A DNA stretch of 64,000 bases from JBBRHQ01 sp963738305 (GCA_963738305.1 CAVTVU010000011.1:221718-285717), one strand, 5' to 3'. Shown: positions 35,902 through 45,189, numbered from the stretch's first letter. Made by a program: numbers and translations. Notes: generated from the letters alone by a model not told the origin.

Positions 35902-36605
35902 GGCTCGAACCGGTATCCGGCGCCCCACACGGTGATCAGATGCCGAGGATCGGAGGGGTCCACCTCGATCTTCTCCCGCAACCGGCGGATGTGGACCGTC
36001 ACGGTCGAGGGATCGCCGTCGTAGGCGATGTCCCAGACCTCCTCCAGAAGCACAAGGCGACTGAACACCGACCGCGGGTTGGCGGCGAACAGATGCAGCA
36101 GATCGAACTCCTTGGGGGTCAGCGATACCGACTCTCCTGAGATTGCCGCCACTCGGGAGCGCGGGTCGATCCTCAGCTCTCCCACTTCGAGGACCCCCTC
36201 CTCGGCGGCGGCCGCGCCGGGGGTCGACCGCCGCAGGACCGCGCGCACCCTGGCGACGATCTCCCGTGGCGAGAAAGGCTTGGCCACGTAGTCATCGGCG
36301 CCGAGATCGAGGCCGACCACCCGATCGGTCTCCTCGCCCTTCGCGGTCAGCATGATCACCGCGGTGCCGTTGCGGCGGTCGCGGATCCTTCTGAACACCT
36401 CGAGGCCGTCAATGCGTGGCAGCATCAGGTCGAGCAGGATCAGGTCCGGCGCGCCCGCCTCGAACGCCTCGATCGCCGCCTCGCCATCGGCGACCGCGGT
36501 CACCTCAAAGCCCTCCCTGCGCAGGTAGCGCTCGAGAACCTCCCGCACGATGGGCTGATCGTCAACCACGAGGACATGGGCTGCATCCGCGCGCACGAAA
36601 CCCAT
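35898..36605 (-). CDS. OmpR-family response regulator
   Basis: The ATG at 36605 follows GGGGGGACA. The 235-residue protein has a receiver domain (HVLVVDDQPIVREVLERYL, phosphoacceptor Asp in LILLDLMLPRIDGLEVF, VIMLTAKGEETDRVVGLDLG, DYVAKPFSPREIVARVRAVL) and a winged helix C-terminal domain (VSLTPKEFDLLHLFAANPRS, then VHIRRLREKIEVDPSDPRHL). The gene precedes and overlaps its kinase. It is divergent from the SRPBCC gene with 70 bp between, which is a possible target. Confidence 0.92.
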   Translation of the reverse strand: MGFVRADAAHVLVVDDQPIVREVLERYLRREGFEVTAVADGEAAIEAFEAGAPDLILLDLMLPRIDGLEVFRRIRDRRNGTAVIMLTAKGEETDRVVGLDLGADDYVAKPFSPREIVARVRAVLRRSTPGAAAAEEGVLEVGELRIDPRSRVAAISGESVSLTPKEFDLLHLFAANPRSVFSRLVLLEEVWDIAYDGDPSTVTVHIRRLREKIEVDPSDPRHLITVWGAGYRFEP

Positions 36606-36675
36606 TGTCCCCCCTTCGGATTGCCAAACGCTTGCGGGACGTTTACGTGCAATTCTCAGGGGGAACGTCCACCCT

Positions 36676-37149
36676 ATGGACGTGGCAAGGGGCAACTCGA
36701 CGATCCAGCAGGAGATCGACGTCGAGATGCCGCTCGCGGAGGCCTTCTCGCGCTTCGTCGACCGGCTCGGTGAATGGTGGCCGGCCGAGTACACCTGGTC
36801 ACAGGATGCGCTCGAGGAGATCGTCATCGAGCCGCGCGAGGGCGGTCTGTGCTCAGAACACGGGCCGGACGGATTTCGCTGCGACTGGGGGCGGGTCCTC
36901 CGCTTCGAGCGGCCCACCGGGCTGTCCTTCTCTTGGCAGATAGGCCCTGGGCGCGAGCCCGTTCCCGATCGGCACAAGGCGAGCGAGGTAGAGGTGCGGT
37001 TCGAGCGAGTCGGGGAGGCAACCACGCGGGTCGCTCTGGAGCACCGGGGCTTCGAGCGCCACGGCGAGGGCGGCGAGGAATACAGCGCCGCGCTTTCCTC
37101 AGACCAGGGCTGGCCCTACATCCTGGAGCGCTATGCCACTGCGCGCTGA
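36676..37149 (+). CDS. SRPBCC/AHSA1-family protein
   Basis: The 157-residue protein is a START/Bet v1-like fold of the AHSA1 type: IDVEMPLAEAFSRFVDRLGE, WPAEYTWSQDAL, FRCDWGRVLRFERPTGLSFS and VRFERVGEATTRVALEHRGF. Such proteins bind hydrophobic ligands or act as enzymes or toxin-like regulators, and the ligand is unknown. It is transcribed away from the two-component system. Confidence 0.82.
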   Translation: MDVARGNSTIQQEIDVEMPLAEAFSRFVDRLGEWWPAEYTWSQDALEEIVIEPREGGLCSEHGPDGFRCDWGRVLRFERPTGLSFSWQIGPGREPVPDRHKASEVEVRFERVGEATTRVALEHRGFERHGEGGEEYSAALSSDQGWPYILERYATAR

Positions 37150-37164
37150 CGGGTGAAGCTCAGG

Positions 37165-37404
37165 CTAATCGTCTGGCTTGGTGGCCGGCTCGGGGGAGGC
37201 CTCCGTGACTGCCTCCGGCTCCCGAACGAGCTCGACGTCCGGCGGCTCCTGCGCACTCTCGTCCCGGCCCTCGAGGGCGTCCTTGAATCCCCGGAAGCTC
37301 TTGCCGAGTGATGCGCCGACGTCGGGCAGGCGCTTCGGGCCGAGGACCAGGAGCGCGACGATCAGGACGACGACCAGTTCGAGCGGGCCGATCTGTGGAG
37401 TCAT
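37165..37404 (-). CDS. tatA: Sec-independent (Tat) translocase subunit TatA
   Basis: The 79-residue protein shows the TatA/E layout: a short N-terminal membrane helix (LELVVVLIVALLVLGPKRLP), the hinge GP, an amphipathic helix (VGASLGKSFRGFKDALEG) and an acidic Pro-rich tail. TatA oligomers form the pore that exports folded proteins carrying twin-arginine signals, such as the Moco enzyme in this window. No tatB or tatC is adjacent. Confidence 0.9.
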   Translation of the reverse strand: MTPQIGPLELVVVLIVALLVLGPKRLPDVGASLGKSFRGFKDALEGRDESAQEPPDVELVREPEAVTEASPEPATKPDD

Positions 37405-37443
37405 CCCAAGTGATGCTAGCGCCGGAATATAAATGGGTTCGAC

Positions 37444-37880
37444 TCAGAGCCCGAAGGTGGACTGGTCGAGCCACCAGCGCGCATGGGCCATCAGTCGTCG
37501 TGGTGGAGAAGCGCTCTGGATCGGTCAGGACGAGGCGGGCGTACTCGTCGGAGATCGCCGAAAGGATTCTTGCCGTCATCTCGGCGTCGTTGAGGTTTTC
37601 GCTGCGAAGCGCGGGCCGGACCGCCCGCGTGAGTTGCGCGAGCACCGATTGACGGCCGTCGAGGATGCTTTCGCGCAGGTTCTCGGGCGCCCCCTCGGGC
37701 GGCATCAGTACGAGCTGCCAAGTCCTCGGGTGATCATGCACGGCGCAAAGGTAGGCCTCGAGGCTCTCGAGCATCAGCTCCCTAGCATCGCCTTCGCTGA
37801 GGTCGGTCAGCGCGGTCTCAGAAACCTGCGCCAGGGCGCGGGATGTCTCGCGCTCGACCACCGCCTGTCGCGCGACTGAG
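37444..37880 (-). pseudogene. TetR-family regulator remnant lacking its HTH
   Basis: The minus strand encodes the ligand-binding half of a TetR protein: RQAVVERETSRALAQVSETA, LMLESLEAYLCAVHDHPRTW, LVLMPPEGAPENLRESILDG and ILSAISDEYARLVLTDPERF. A shift near 37495 then gives RLMAHARWWLDQSTFGL and the stop at 37444. Upstream of about 37880 no helix-turn-helix is found in any frame. The DNA-binding half is thus missing or scrambled. A TetR-operator-like palindrome overlaps the start of the divergent hydrolase gene. Confidence 0.6.
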
Positions 37881-38125
37881 GACGACGGACCCCGCTCTCG
37901 CACAGGAGGTCGAGAAGGCCGCCGGCCGGGAGCAGTCACTTCAGAAGATCGACCCGCTTCCGAAGCATCTGGTGAATGGCGCAGCTGATCGACGTAAATA
38001 TCGTCGAGCCGGCGTCCGGCAGTCGCTGAGCTTCCGTCGGCGGACTTGGCGAAGTCCACCGATTGCCTCCGCAATTTCGCGGCCCCACCGGCCGCGATGC
38101 CTGCCGGGATCGGATCGCAGAACCG

Positions 38126-38140
38126 CGTATTTTGAATACG
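38126..38140. promoter_or_regulatory. 6-3-6 palindrome at start of hydrolase gene
   Basis: CGTATT-TTG-AATACG is a perfect inverted repeat whose last base is the G of the GTG start of the alpha/beta hydrolase. It lies in the divergent gap beside the TetR remnant. The size and symmetry suit a TetR-type operator, now possibly without its regulator. Confidence 0.4.
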
Positions 38141-38958
38141 TGAACGTCGTTTGGACGAAGGGCCTCGAGATCGCCTACCAAAGTGTCGGCGAGGGACCGC
38201 CACTGGTGTTTTTGCACGGCGCCGCCGCCGATGGCCGCGTTTGGCGGCCACAGTTAGCCGACTTGGCCAACGAGTTCACGGTCGTTGCCTGGGATGAGCC
38301 TGGGGCGGGTCGCTCCTCGGATCTGCCCGCGGATTTCGGCCTGTCTGACTACGCGCTCTGCCTCGCGGCGCTGATCGATGCGCTCGCGCTTGGTCCGGCC
38401 CACGTCGCCGGCATCTCTTGGGGCGGCACTGTCGCGCAGGAGCTCTATCGCCGCCATCCACAGCTCGTCGCAACCCTGATCCTTATCGATACCTACGCCG
38501 GTTGGAAGGGGTCGCTGCCCGGGGAGGAGGTGCGTGCCAGGGTCGCGGGCGCTGATCAAATGTTTGCAGCGTCTGCCGAGGAGTTCGATCCGACGCTTCC
38601 CGGCCTGTTCGCCGGCGACCCGCCGGCGGAGTTCGTACCGTTGCTCGAAGAGATCGCTGCCGCCGTCCGCCCCGAAAGTCTCAGGACGCAGGTGTCCATC
38701 ATGGCCGAGGCCGACCAGCGCGACCTGCTGCCCCTCATCACCGTGCCGACCTTGCTGATCTGGGGCGAGCTCGACGCCCGTTCGCCGCTCAATGTCGCCC
38801 AGCAGTTCGAGCAGGCCATCCCGGACTCAGAACTGGTCGTGATCCCCGGCGCCGGTCACGTCAGCAATCTCGAGCAGGTTGAGCGATTCAACGAGATCGT
38901 CCGCGCCTTCTGTCGCGAGCGTAAGTTTGGTCAATGGCTTCACGAAGCGCCCGAATGA
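38140..38958 (+). CDS. Alpha/beta hydrolase
   Basis: The GTG at 38140 gives 272 residues. The oxyanion motif PLVFLHGAAADGRVW, the nucleophile elbow VAGISWGGTVAQELY (Gly-x-Ser-x-Gly), the acid region PTLLIWGELDARSPLN and the histidine VIPGAGHVSNLEQVERF are all present, so the Ser-Asp-His triad is complete. It may be an esterase, lactonase or peroxidase-like hydrolase. The frame opens upstream to 37843, but that stretch covers the divergent remnant. The 3' end overlaps the convergent hydrolase by 71 bp. Confidence 0.85.
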   Translation: MNVVWTKGLEIAYQSVGEGPPLVFLHGAAADGRVWRPQLADLANEFTVVAWDEPGAGRSSDLPADFGLSDYALCLAALIDALALGPAHVAGISWGGTVAQELYRRHPQLVATLILIDTYAGWKGSLPGEEVRARVAGADQMFAASAEEFDPTLPGLFAGDPPAEFVPLLEEIAAAVRPESLRTQVSIMAEADQRDLLPLITVPTLLIWGELDARSPLNVAQQFEQAIPDSELVVIPGAGHVSNLEQVERFNEIVRAFCRERKFGQWLHEAPE

Positions 38959-39838
38959 AGGCTTCGGGCCGGTCGCGAGCCGGGTCGTCGGCGCAGTCCT
39001 CGACCACGTGCAGCGGCCATCCGTAACGGGCGCTCGCCTGCTCGGCGATCCGGAGCCGGTTGGCCCGATCCTGGCGCCCCCAGATCAGGCTCGTCGGCAC
39101 CGTGATCTGGGCCAGGTCGGCGGACGGGATCTGCGTCAGGCCGACCTGGCGCAGGAGGCGGCCGACCGCTTTCGAGTTCGGACCGCGAGCGGACTCGAGG
39201 TTGTAGAAGACGAAGGGTTCCCAACGCTTGCCTAACTCCTCGCGCAGCCCTTCCAGGTCGAGCGAGCACTGCCGCATGAACCGCTCGTAGCTCCGCTCGG
39301 TCGGCCGCGCCTGGAAGCCGATCATGGTCAATGCGAATTTCAGCGTCGGCCGGAACCGAGCCAGGCCCAATGAGTCCACCAGCACCAACCCGCGAAGCCG
39401 ATCGGATTGCTGAATCGCGAAGCGGGCCGCGATCGCGCCGCCCAGCACATGCCCTACCACCACCGGGGGCTGGGGGCAGGTGCGCTCGATCAGCTCAGCA
39501 AGCCAGGCGAGCAGGCGATCGGAATCGAGCGACCCGTCGGGCAGCCCGGAGGCACCATGGGCCGGGAGGTCGGGGGCGACGACCCGGTGCGTTCCCACCA
39601 ACCCAGGTATCACCCGCATCCACTTGCCGGCGAACTCGCCAGGGCCATGCAGAAGGACGATCGGCCGCCCATCGCCGCCCTCGAGGACGGAGGTCTCGAT
39701 GCCGGCCAGGGTCAGTCGCCGCTCGGTGGCGGGAATCCCAGCGAGCAGCCGATCGCGGGCATCGCCCTCCGGGCCCGAATCCAGCAGTGGCCTTGATCTC
39801 TGGCTCTCGGTCGGGATTCTCGTGTGCGCTGTTGCCAT
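38888..39838 (-). CDS. Alpha/beta hydrolase-fold protein lacking nucleophile serine
   Basis: The ATG at 39838 has AAAGGAG 6 bp upstream and gives 316 residues. The fold is clear: PIVLLHGPGEFAGKWMRVIP, HRVVAPDLPAHGASGLPD, and a strand-elbow-helix PPVVVGHVLGGAIAARFAIQ. In the elbow the nucleophile position is Val (Gly-His-Val-Leu-Gly), not Ser, Cys or Asp. PTSLIWGRQDRANRLRIAEQ follows, but the terminal catalytic His is also not evident. It is likely non-hydrolytic, perhaps a ligand sensor. It follows the LuxR/TPR gene by 118 bp in the same direction. Confidence 0.8.
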   Translation of the reverse strand: MATAHTRIPTESQRSRPLLDSGPEGDARDRLLAGIPATERRLTLAGIETSVLEGGDGRPIVLLHGPGEFAGKWMRVIPGLVGTHRVVAPDLPAHGASGLPDGSLDSDRLLAWLAELIERTCPQPPVVVGHVLGGAIAARFAIQQSDRLRGLVLVDSLGLARFRPTLKFALTMIGFQARPTERSYERFMRQCSLDLEGLREELGKRWEPFVFYNLESARGPNSKAVGRLLRQVGLTQIPSADLAQITVPTSLIWGRQDRANRLRIAEQASARYGWPLHVVEDCADDPARDRPEAFIRALREAIDQTYARDRRRGRSR

Positions 39839-39956
39839 CCCATCTCCTTTGGTCGCTTCGCAGGCGACCCTATGGCGCAAGCCCGCAGTCCGCATCGCTT
39901 GAACCCACCAACTTCGCGGCGCGCTGGCATGGTCAGTTCTGACCACCTGGCGGCGT

Positions 39957-41612
39957 TCAGACCAGGTCGTGCTCGAAGGCGAACGCGCCGGCCGCGGTGC
40001 GCGAGGAGACACCAAGTTTCATGAAGATGTTCTGCAGGTGCCGGGCGACGGTGTGCTCGCTGATCACGAGCTCCGAGGCGATCTCGCGGTTGCTCTTCCC
40101 GGCAGCGACGAGGCGCAGGACCTCCAGCTCGCGCGGCGTGAGACCCGCGACGCGGGAAGGCTTTGCGCGCCGTAGGAGCACATCGGCCCGGGCCAGGTCG
40201 GGTGCTGCTCCGAGCTGGGCAAAGACATCGCGGGCAGCGGCCAGATCCATGCCCGCGGTCTCCTCGTCGCCCAGCAAGCGGCAGGCGAGGCCCACCGCCA
40301 AGCGCGCCCGGGCGGCCTCGTAGGGCACCGCCAGCTCTCGCCACAGCTCCCATGACCGCCGCAGCGAGGTAAGCGCGATCCCGGGCTCGCCGACAGCAAG
40401 CTCGACGGTGCCCCGTGCATATGAGGCGGTTGCCTCGAGCATCCCGCTCTCCCACCTCTCGGCAATTCGGTCGAGCTCCTCGCAGGCCATGCGCGCCTCC
40501 CGGACCTCGCCTGCGGCGAGCATCACCTCGACCCGAGCGGGCAGAAACCGTGCGCGCTCCGGCGGGTCCGCGGTTTCCGACAGGGCCCGGCCGATTGCCG
40601 CGGACGCCGCGTCGGTCTTCCCCTCGGCAAGGCGCAGCAGGGCCAAGCCCGGCTGCGGTTCCCACCCGTGCCGGCTCGCCTCGACGTAAGCCTTCTCCGC
40701 GGCTGCGGACTCGCCCTGCAGCCGCCGTACCTCGGCCTCACGGTAGGAGGCCTGGGCGGCGGATGGTCTGTTCAGGTCGATCCGCTCGGCGAAGCGCCGG
40801 CCGGCGTGCCGCGCTTCCGCCAGCGCCTCCCGCCACTCCCCGCGTAGCTGCATGATCTCCGCCCGGTGCACCAGGCACTGGCCGGTGTAGGGGACCATGT
40901 CCGGTTGCTCCTCGCACCATCGGGTAAGGGCCGCGGTCCACTCCTGGGCGCGCGACAACTCATACGCCTCCCGGCAGCCATCGATCACGCTGCAATACAC
41001 CAGCCCGGTGACAATCGGCGACGTCTCGCCGGCGGTCACGGCCACCATCGCCTCGTCGAGCAGTCCGATTCCGTCCTCGAACCTCCCCAGCCGCAGGAGC
41101 GCGCGACCCTGTTGCTGCAGCGCGAGGGCGAGTAAGTCCGGATCGCCGAAGCGCTCGCCGACCTCGGCAGCCTCTGCGGAGATCGTGCGCACCGCCTCGT
41201 AATTGCCCGCAGCCTCCTCCCGCAGCGCAACCGGCAGCCGCAGGTAGCCCTGCTCGACGCAGTCCCGCCCAACCCGGTCCACCAGGCGCTGAGCGCGGGC
41301 GAACCAGCCGCCGGCGCCGCCCATCTCTCCCCGGGTTGCGAGATGGATCCCCAGCCAGAAGGCGGAGTGGGCGGCCGGCAGCGGCTCGTTGGAGTCCCGG
41401 TAGGCACGATGGGCGCGCTCCAGAGCGCTCGAGTAAGCGTCGTCGTGCCCGGTCAGGTAGGCAGTTATCGCCAGCAACTCGAGGTCGGCCGCTTCAAGGG
41501 TCGCCTGATCAATTCCGGCGAGAGCCTCGTATGCGTCGCCCCATGCTCGCCTTTTGGAGTACGCGCGAGCCCGTTGAACCGCTGCTAGCGACTCCACTGC
41601 GGACCGCCGCAT
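39957..41612 (-). CDS. LuxR-family regulator with TPR-like sensor domain
   Basis: The 551-residue protein has ~450 residues of helical repeats in Ala/Leu/Arg-rich pairs (RAYSKRRAWGDAYEALAGID, QQGRALLRLGRFEDGIGLLD, RAEIMQLRGEWREALAEARH and similar), then a C-terminal LuxR helix-turn-helix: LTPRELEVLRLVAAGKSNRE followed by IASELVISEHTVARHLQNIF and KLGVSSRTAAGAFA. No NTPase domain is present, unlike the LAL gene at 18050. It is probably co-transcribed with, and controls, the downstream hydrolase-fold gene. Confidence 0.88.
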   Translation of the reverse strand: MRRSAVESLAAVQRARAYSKRRAWGDAYEALAGIDQATLEAADLELLAITAYLTGHDDAYSSALERAHRAYRDSNEPLPAAHSAFWLGIHLATRGEMGGAGGWFARAQRLVDRVGRDCVEQGYLRLPVALREEAAGNYEAVRTISAEAAEVGERFGDPDLLALALQQQGRALLRLGRFEDGIGLLDEAMVAVTAGETSPIVTGLVYCSVIDGCREAYELSRAQEWTAALTRWCEEQPDMVPYTGQCLVHRAEIMQLRGEWREALAEARHAGRRFAERIDLNRPSAAQASYREAEVRRLQGESAAAEKAYVEASRHGWEPQPGLALLRLAEGKTDAASAAIGRALSETADPPERARFLPARVEVMLAAGEVREARMACEELDRIAERWESGMLEATASYARGTVELAVGEPGIALTSLRRSWELWRELAVPYEAARARLAVGLACRLLGDEETAGMDLAAARDVFAQLGAAPDLARADVLLRRAKPSRVAGLTPRELEVLRLVAAGKSNREIASELVISEHTVARHLQNIFMKLGVSSRTAAGAFAFEHDLV

Positions 41613-41768
41613 GAGGCGAAATGCAGCGTGGTGTCCATATGGCTCATCCCGAACGAAGGTTAGGCGTCCTGACGGCCACTCCGGCTTGCCGCGGATGGAG
41701 CAGCAGTTCCGTGCCGGGACTCAGCGGAGGTGACGGTGGAATCCCCGTCAGTTTTCGCGTTGCAAAGC

Positions 41769-41825
41769 GGAGGAGGTGGGATTCGAACCCACGAGGCGCC
41801 TTACGACGCCAACGGTCTTCGAGAC
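41769..41825 (-). other. tRNA-Ser(CGA) 3' half (att-like scar B)
   Basis: On the minus strand: anticodon loop CTCGAAG (CGA), variable arm, T-arm GTGGGTTCGAATCCCAC and CTCCTCC acceptor strand. There is no 5' half. Upstream on the minus strand, DNA from 41826 to ~41900 resembles the flank of scar C (GCCTGCAAAT and the GCGCCTCGATTTGCGCCAG segment), which would be the element-side sequence of an attachment site. Confidence 0.65.
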
Positions 41826-41878
41826 CGCCCCGGACTTAGGTTTTATGCCTGCAAATAGCCATATTTGAAACTTCTCGT

Positions 41879-41900
41879 GCGCCTCGATTTGCGCCAGTTT
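41879..41900. repeat. Dispersed repeat copy (scar B flank)
   Basis: This segment with core CGCCTCGATTTGCGCCAG recurs at 48187-48214 (one mismatch) and 60101-60128. In scars B and C it lies 55-75 bp from the tRNA half, so it is probably part of the same integrated element. Confidence 0.55.
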
Positions 41901-42026
41901 TCGAGCGACCGTCGGGGGGCATGCAGGTCGGTGCGCGAACTGACGCTGCTCATCTTCGGCGCAATGCGGTAGCGAAAAGGGCCGATCTTGAATCCCGGTC
42001 CAGGCGAGCTAGAGTCCTTAGAAGTG

Positions 42027-42644
42027 ATGCCCCTACTGGATAGGTATCTCCCGGTGCGCTGGCGGGGTGCGGCTTTCGTCCCTGCCGGAATGCTTGCAGT
42101 CCATCAGCTTCGTTACCAGCTCGCATTCGGTGGTCAAGCCGCCCACGAGCTCTCCGCGCAGGGGCACGAATATCTAAGCTCGCTCGCTCCTGCTATCGCG
42201 CTGCTGTTCGCGCTTGGAATTGGGTTGACACTGGCGAACCTCGTCCAGGCTTGGCGCAGCGGGCGCATGAGACGCACTCCCAGTCACCCCCTGCTTGTTC
42301 TGTGGCTCCTCGTCTCAGCAGCATTGATCGCTGTCTATATCGGTCAAGAGTCGCTCGAGGGTTTGCTTTCGAGCGGCCACCCCGGTGGGCTCAATGGGGT
42401 ATTCGGCGATGGTGGATGGCTGGCGATCCCCGCGGCCCTCACAGTCGGCGGTCTGATCGCGCTCCTGCTGGGGGGCGCGCGTGCCGCCGAGCGGTGGGCC
42501 GCACGCCGTTCTCGATGCTTCCGCCAGCGGCCGCGGACTATCGCTACTCCGCGGCCGCTGGAGGTCTGGATTCCTCGTCCCGAGCCTCTGGCCAGCGAAG
42601 CGGCCGGTCGCGCTCCCCCCGGGGTAACGCCGACCTTCGTCTGA
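42027..42644 (+). CDS. Hypothetical four-helix membrane protein
   Basis: I take the ATG at 42027; a TTG at 41988 would add 13 residues. The 205-residue product has four hydrophobic segments (AAFVPAGMLAVHQLRYQLAF, LAPAIALLFALGIGLTLANL, PLLVLWLLVSAALIAVYIGQ, WLAIPAALTVGGLIALLLGG) and a hydrophilic Arg/Pro-rich tail. The first helix carries a conserved-looking HQLRY motif. No family is recognised. It directly precedes the copper locus and may be its first gene. Confidence 0.65.
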   Translation: MPLLDRYLPVRWRGAAFVPAGMLAVHQLRYQLAFGGQAAHELSAQGHEYLSSLAPAIALLFALGIGLTLANLVQAWRSGRMRRTPSHPLLVLWLLVSAALIAVYIGQESLEGLLSSGHPGGLNGVFGDGGWLAIPAALTVGGLIALLLGGARAAERWAARRSRCFRQRPRTIATPRPLEVWIPRPEPLASEAAGRAPPGVTPTFV

Positions 42645-42700
42645 CGCTCTCGGTGCCGGTGGCGCTGCGGGGCGTCGCCATCTGATCCGAAGGAGCAGAG

Positions 42701-43378
42701 ATGAACCGCGTCAAGCGGACCGTTCTGCTGGCAGCGTGCGCGCTGCTGGTCGCCGTCCCCCAGGCCCTCGCTCACGGGGGCAATCCGAACTACCGCTCGG
42801 TCATCCGCAGCGTCACGCCGAGCACCCCGAACGTGTCCTTCCAGGTCCTCAACTACGACAGCTACATGCAGCTGCTCGACCAGCACGGCCACAAGGTGAT
42901 GATCTATGGCTACAGCGGCGAGCCGTACGCCCGCATCCTCAAGGACGGGACGGTGCAGGTCAACGAGCGCTCGCCGGCGACCTACCTCAACGACAACCGC
43001 TTCGCCGAGGTCCAGGTCCCGCCGAAAGCCAACCCCAAAGCCCCTCCCCAGTGGAAGACGGTCGACAATTCCGGCACCTTCATCTGGCACGACCATCGCA
43101 TGCACTGGATGTCTCCAGCGACACCCGCCAAGGTCACCGACAAGGGTCGCAAGACGCAAGATCTTCGACTACAAGATCCCGCTCCAGGTCGATGGCCGCC
43201 ACGCCGAGATAAACGGAACGCTCTTCTGGGTCGGGCCCGCCGACACCTCCAAGACCCCATTCCTGATCGGGGGCGCAGTCATCGTCCTCCTCGGCGGAGC
43301 GGCGTGCTCTGGCTCAGGCGGCGGCGGAGGGATGAGGAGGAGCAGCCCCCCGATTCTCCCACGAGGGAAGCCTGGTAG
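42701..43378 (+). CDS. Exported His/Met-containing protein of copper locus (two compensating indels)
   Basis: AAGGAG precedes the ATG. A signal peptide (LLAACALLVAVPQALAHGG) leaves an N-terminal His after cleavage, as in copper-binding CopC proteins. Motifs YDSYMQLLDQHGHKVMIYG, FIWHDHRMHWMSPATPAK suggest metal ligands. Between 43150 and 43305 the best sequence lies in the next frame (KIFDYKIPLQVDGRHAEING, PFLIGGAVIVLLGG, a C-terminal anchor). An extra G near 43148 and a lost base near 43300 cancel each other, so the frame as written garbles ~50 residues. The end RRRRRDEEE is a cytosolic tail. It is coupled to copC-copD by a one-base overlap. Confidence 0.65.
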   Translation: MNRVKRTVLLAACALLVAVPQALAHGGNPNYRSVIRSVTPSTPNVSFQVLNYDSYMQLLDQHGHKVMIYGYSGEPYARILKDGTVQVNERSPATYLNDNRFAEVQVPPKANPKAPPQWKTVDNSGTFIWHDHRMHWMSPATPAKVTDKGRKTQDLRLQDPAPGRWPPRRDKRNALLGRARRHLQDPIPDRGRSHRPPRRSGVLWLRRRRRDEEEQPPDSPTREAW

Positions 43379-45189
43379 TGAGATCGGCTCGCGCAAGTCC
43401 CGCCGCCTTTGCGGCGGTGATCATCGGCCTCCTGCTGATCCTCCCTGCCGGCGCCTCGGCTCACGCTCAGCTCGAGGGGACGAGCCCGCGGCAGGGTGCG
43501 ACGGTCAAGCGGGAGCCCGCCGCCGTGATCTTCCGCTTCGACGAGCCGGTCGAGGGAAATTTCGGCGCGGTGCGCGTCTATAACGCCAACGGCGCCCGGG
43601 TCGATCAAGGTGACGCCTTCCATCCCGGACGGTGACGGCCCTCGTCTCGGCGTGCATCTGAAGCCAGGCCTCCCGGACGGCAGCTACACCGCGACCTACC
43701 GGGTCGTCTCCGCCGACGGCCACATCGTCTCCAGCGGCTACGTCTTCTCGATCGGCAAGCCCGGTAGGGCGCCTAAGCAGACCGTCGCCCAGCTGGTCAA
43801 CAGCTCGGGCAGCGGGCCGGTCACCGAAGTTGCGTTCGGTGCCGCACGAGCACTTCAATATGGCGCGATCGCGGTCGGCCTCGGCAGCCTCGCCTTCCTG
43901 ATCCTCGTCTGGCTGCCGGCCCTTGCCGCCGTCGCGGCAGGGGATCAGAGCTGGATTCGAGCCGCACAGGGTTTCGCACGGCGGAGCCGACGTCTTCTGA
44001 TGGTCGCAGCCATCGTCGGCGCGCTCAGCGCAACTGCGGGGGTGATCCTCGAGGGCGCCGAGGGCGCCGGGGTCTCCGCCTGGTCGGCACTCGACGGAAC
44101 GATCATCAGAGAGGTGCTGGGCACCCGGTTCGGGCTCGTCTGGGGGCTCTGCGCCGCCGCCTGGATCGTGGTCGGAATCGCGGTTCCACTGGTGCTGGGT
44201 GGGCAGCGTCAGCCATCGCTCGCGCTGCGGCCCGCTCGGCTTGGCGCCGCCGGTCTCGCCCCGGCGGACCGCCGCACCGCCGCGGTCCGCCTGCTGCCGA
44301 TCGCGATTCCGCTCGCCTTCGTCGTCCTCGTGCCGGCGCTCTCGGGACATGGGAGCACGCAATCGCCGGTCGGGCTTCTCTTTCCCACCAATGTCGTCCA
44401 CGTGGTCGCGATGGCGATCTGGCTCGGCGGCCTCGCCTGCCTGCTTCTGGCCGTACCCGCTGCCACCCGCGAGCTTGGCCCGCCGGATAGGGGCCGCCTG
44501 CTGGCCGGAGTCCTCTCGCGCTTCTCGGGGGTCGCCCTGATCGCCGTCGCCGCGATCCTCGCCTCGGGCCTCGTCCAGGCCTACGTCTATGTCCGCCACC
44601 TGCACAGCCTGCTCGACTCCGGGTACGGACGCGCCGTCCTGATCAAGCTCTGCCTGCTGATAGTGCTGATCGGGATCGGCGCCTACAACCGCCGCGTGTC
44701 CGTCCCCCGGTTGCAGCGGGTCGCGGCCGGGGGGAGCCGCCCGGGCAGGCCGGGGTCCTGCTGCGGCGAGCGCTGCGGGCCGAAGTGGCGCTGATCATCG
44801 TCGTCCTCGGCGTCACCGGGGCCCTGGCGAGTTACGCTCCCCCCGTCTCCGCCCAGTCCGGGCCGTATTCGACCAGCACCACCCTGGGGCCGACAGAGTT
44901 CGAGATCACGGTCGACCCGGCGCGGGTCGGCGCCAACGAGATTCACATCTACCTGTTCGACGCGACCAGCGGCAGGCAGTTCACCGGAGCCAAGGAGGTG
45001 GACGTCACCGCGACCTTGCCCGACAAGCGGATCGGCCCGCTCACCTTGAAGCCGCAGAAGTCGGGGCCTGGCCACTACACGGTCCCGGGTGCCTTCCTCA
45101 ATGTCGCCGGCGACTGGAAGATTCAGACCACGCTGCGGGTCTCCGCCTTCGATGAGTACACGAAGACGATCGAGGTTCCGATCCGGTGA
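43378..45189 (+). CDS. CopC-CopD-YtkA copper resistance fusion (YcnJ type), frameshifted
   Basis: One long gene is broken twice. The first part has a signal peptide ending ASAHAQLEG (the His after cleavage is a CopC copper ligand), RQGATVKREPAAVIFRFDEP, then after a shift near 43630 DGSYTATYRVVSADGHIVSS. Next comes CopD with eight or so helices (VVHVVAMAIWLGGLACLLLA, SRFSGVALIAVAAILASGLV, RAVLIKLCLLIVLIGIGAYN). After a shift at a G run near 44730 the C-terminal YtkA-like domain follows (SGPYSTSTTLGPTEFEITVD, RQFTGAKEVDVTATLPDKRI, DEYTKTIEVPIR). Such fusions import or handle copper at the membrane. The stop shares GTGA with the next gene. Confidence 0.75.

Larger units (their letters stand above)
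41613..42026. other. Intergenic region with tRNA scar B; no gene seen
   Basis: Apart from the tRNA-Ser half at 41769-41825 and the repeat segment at 41879-41900, I see no supportable gene here. Short frames exist but have no ribosome site or family pattern. The region probably contains the promoters for the LuxR/TPR gene (minus) and the membrane protein at 42027 (plus). Confidence 0.5.
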
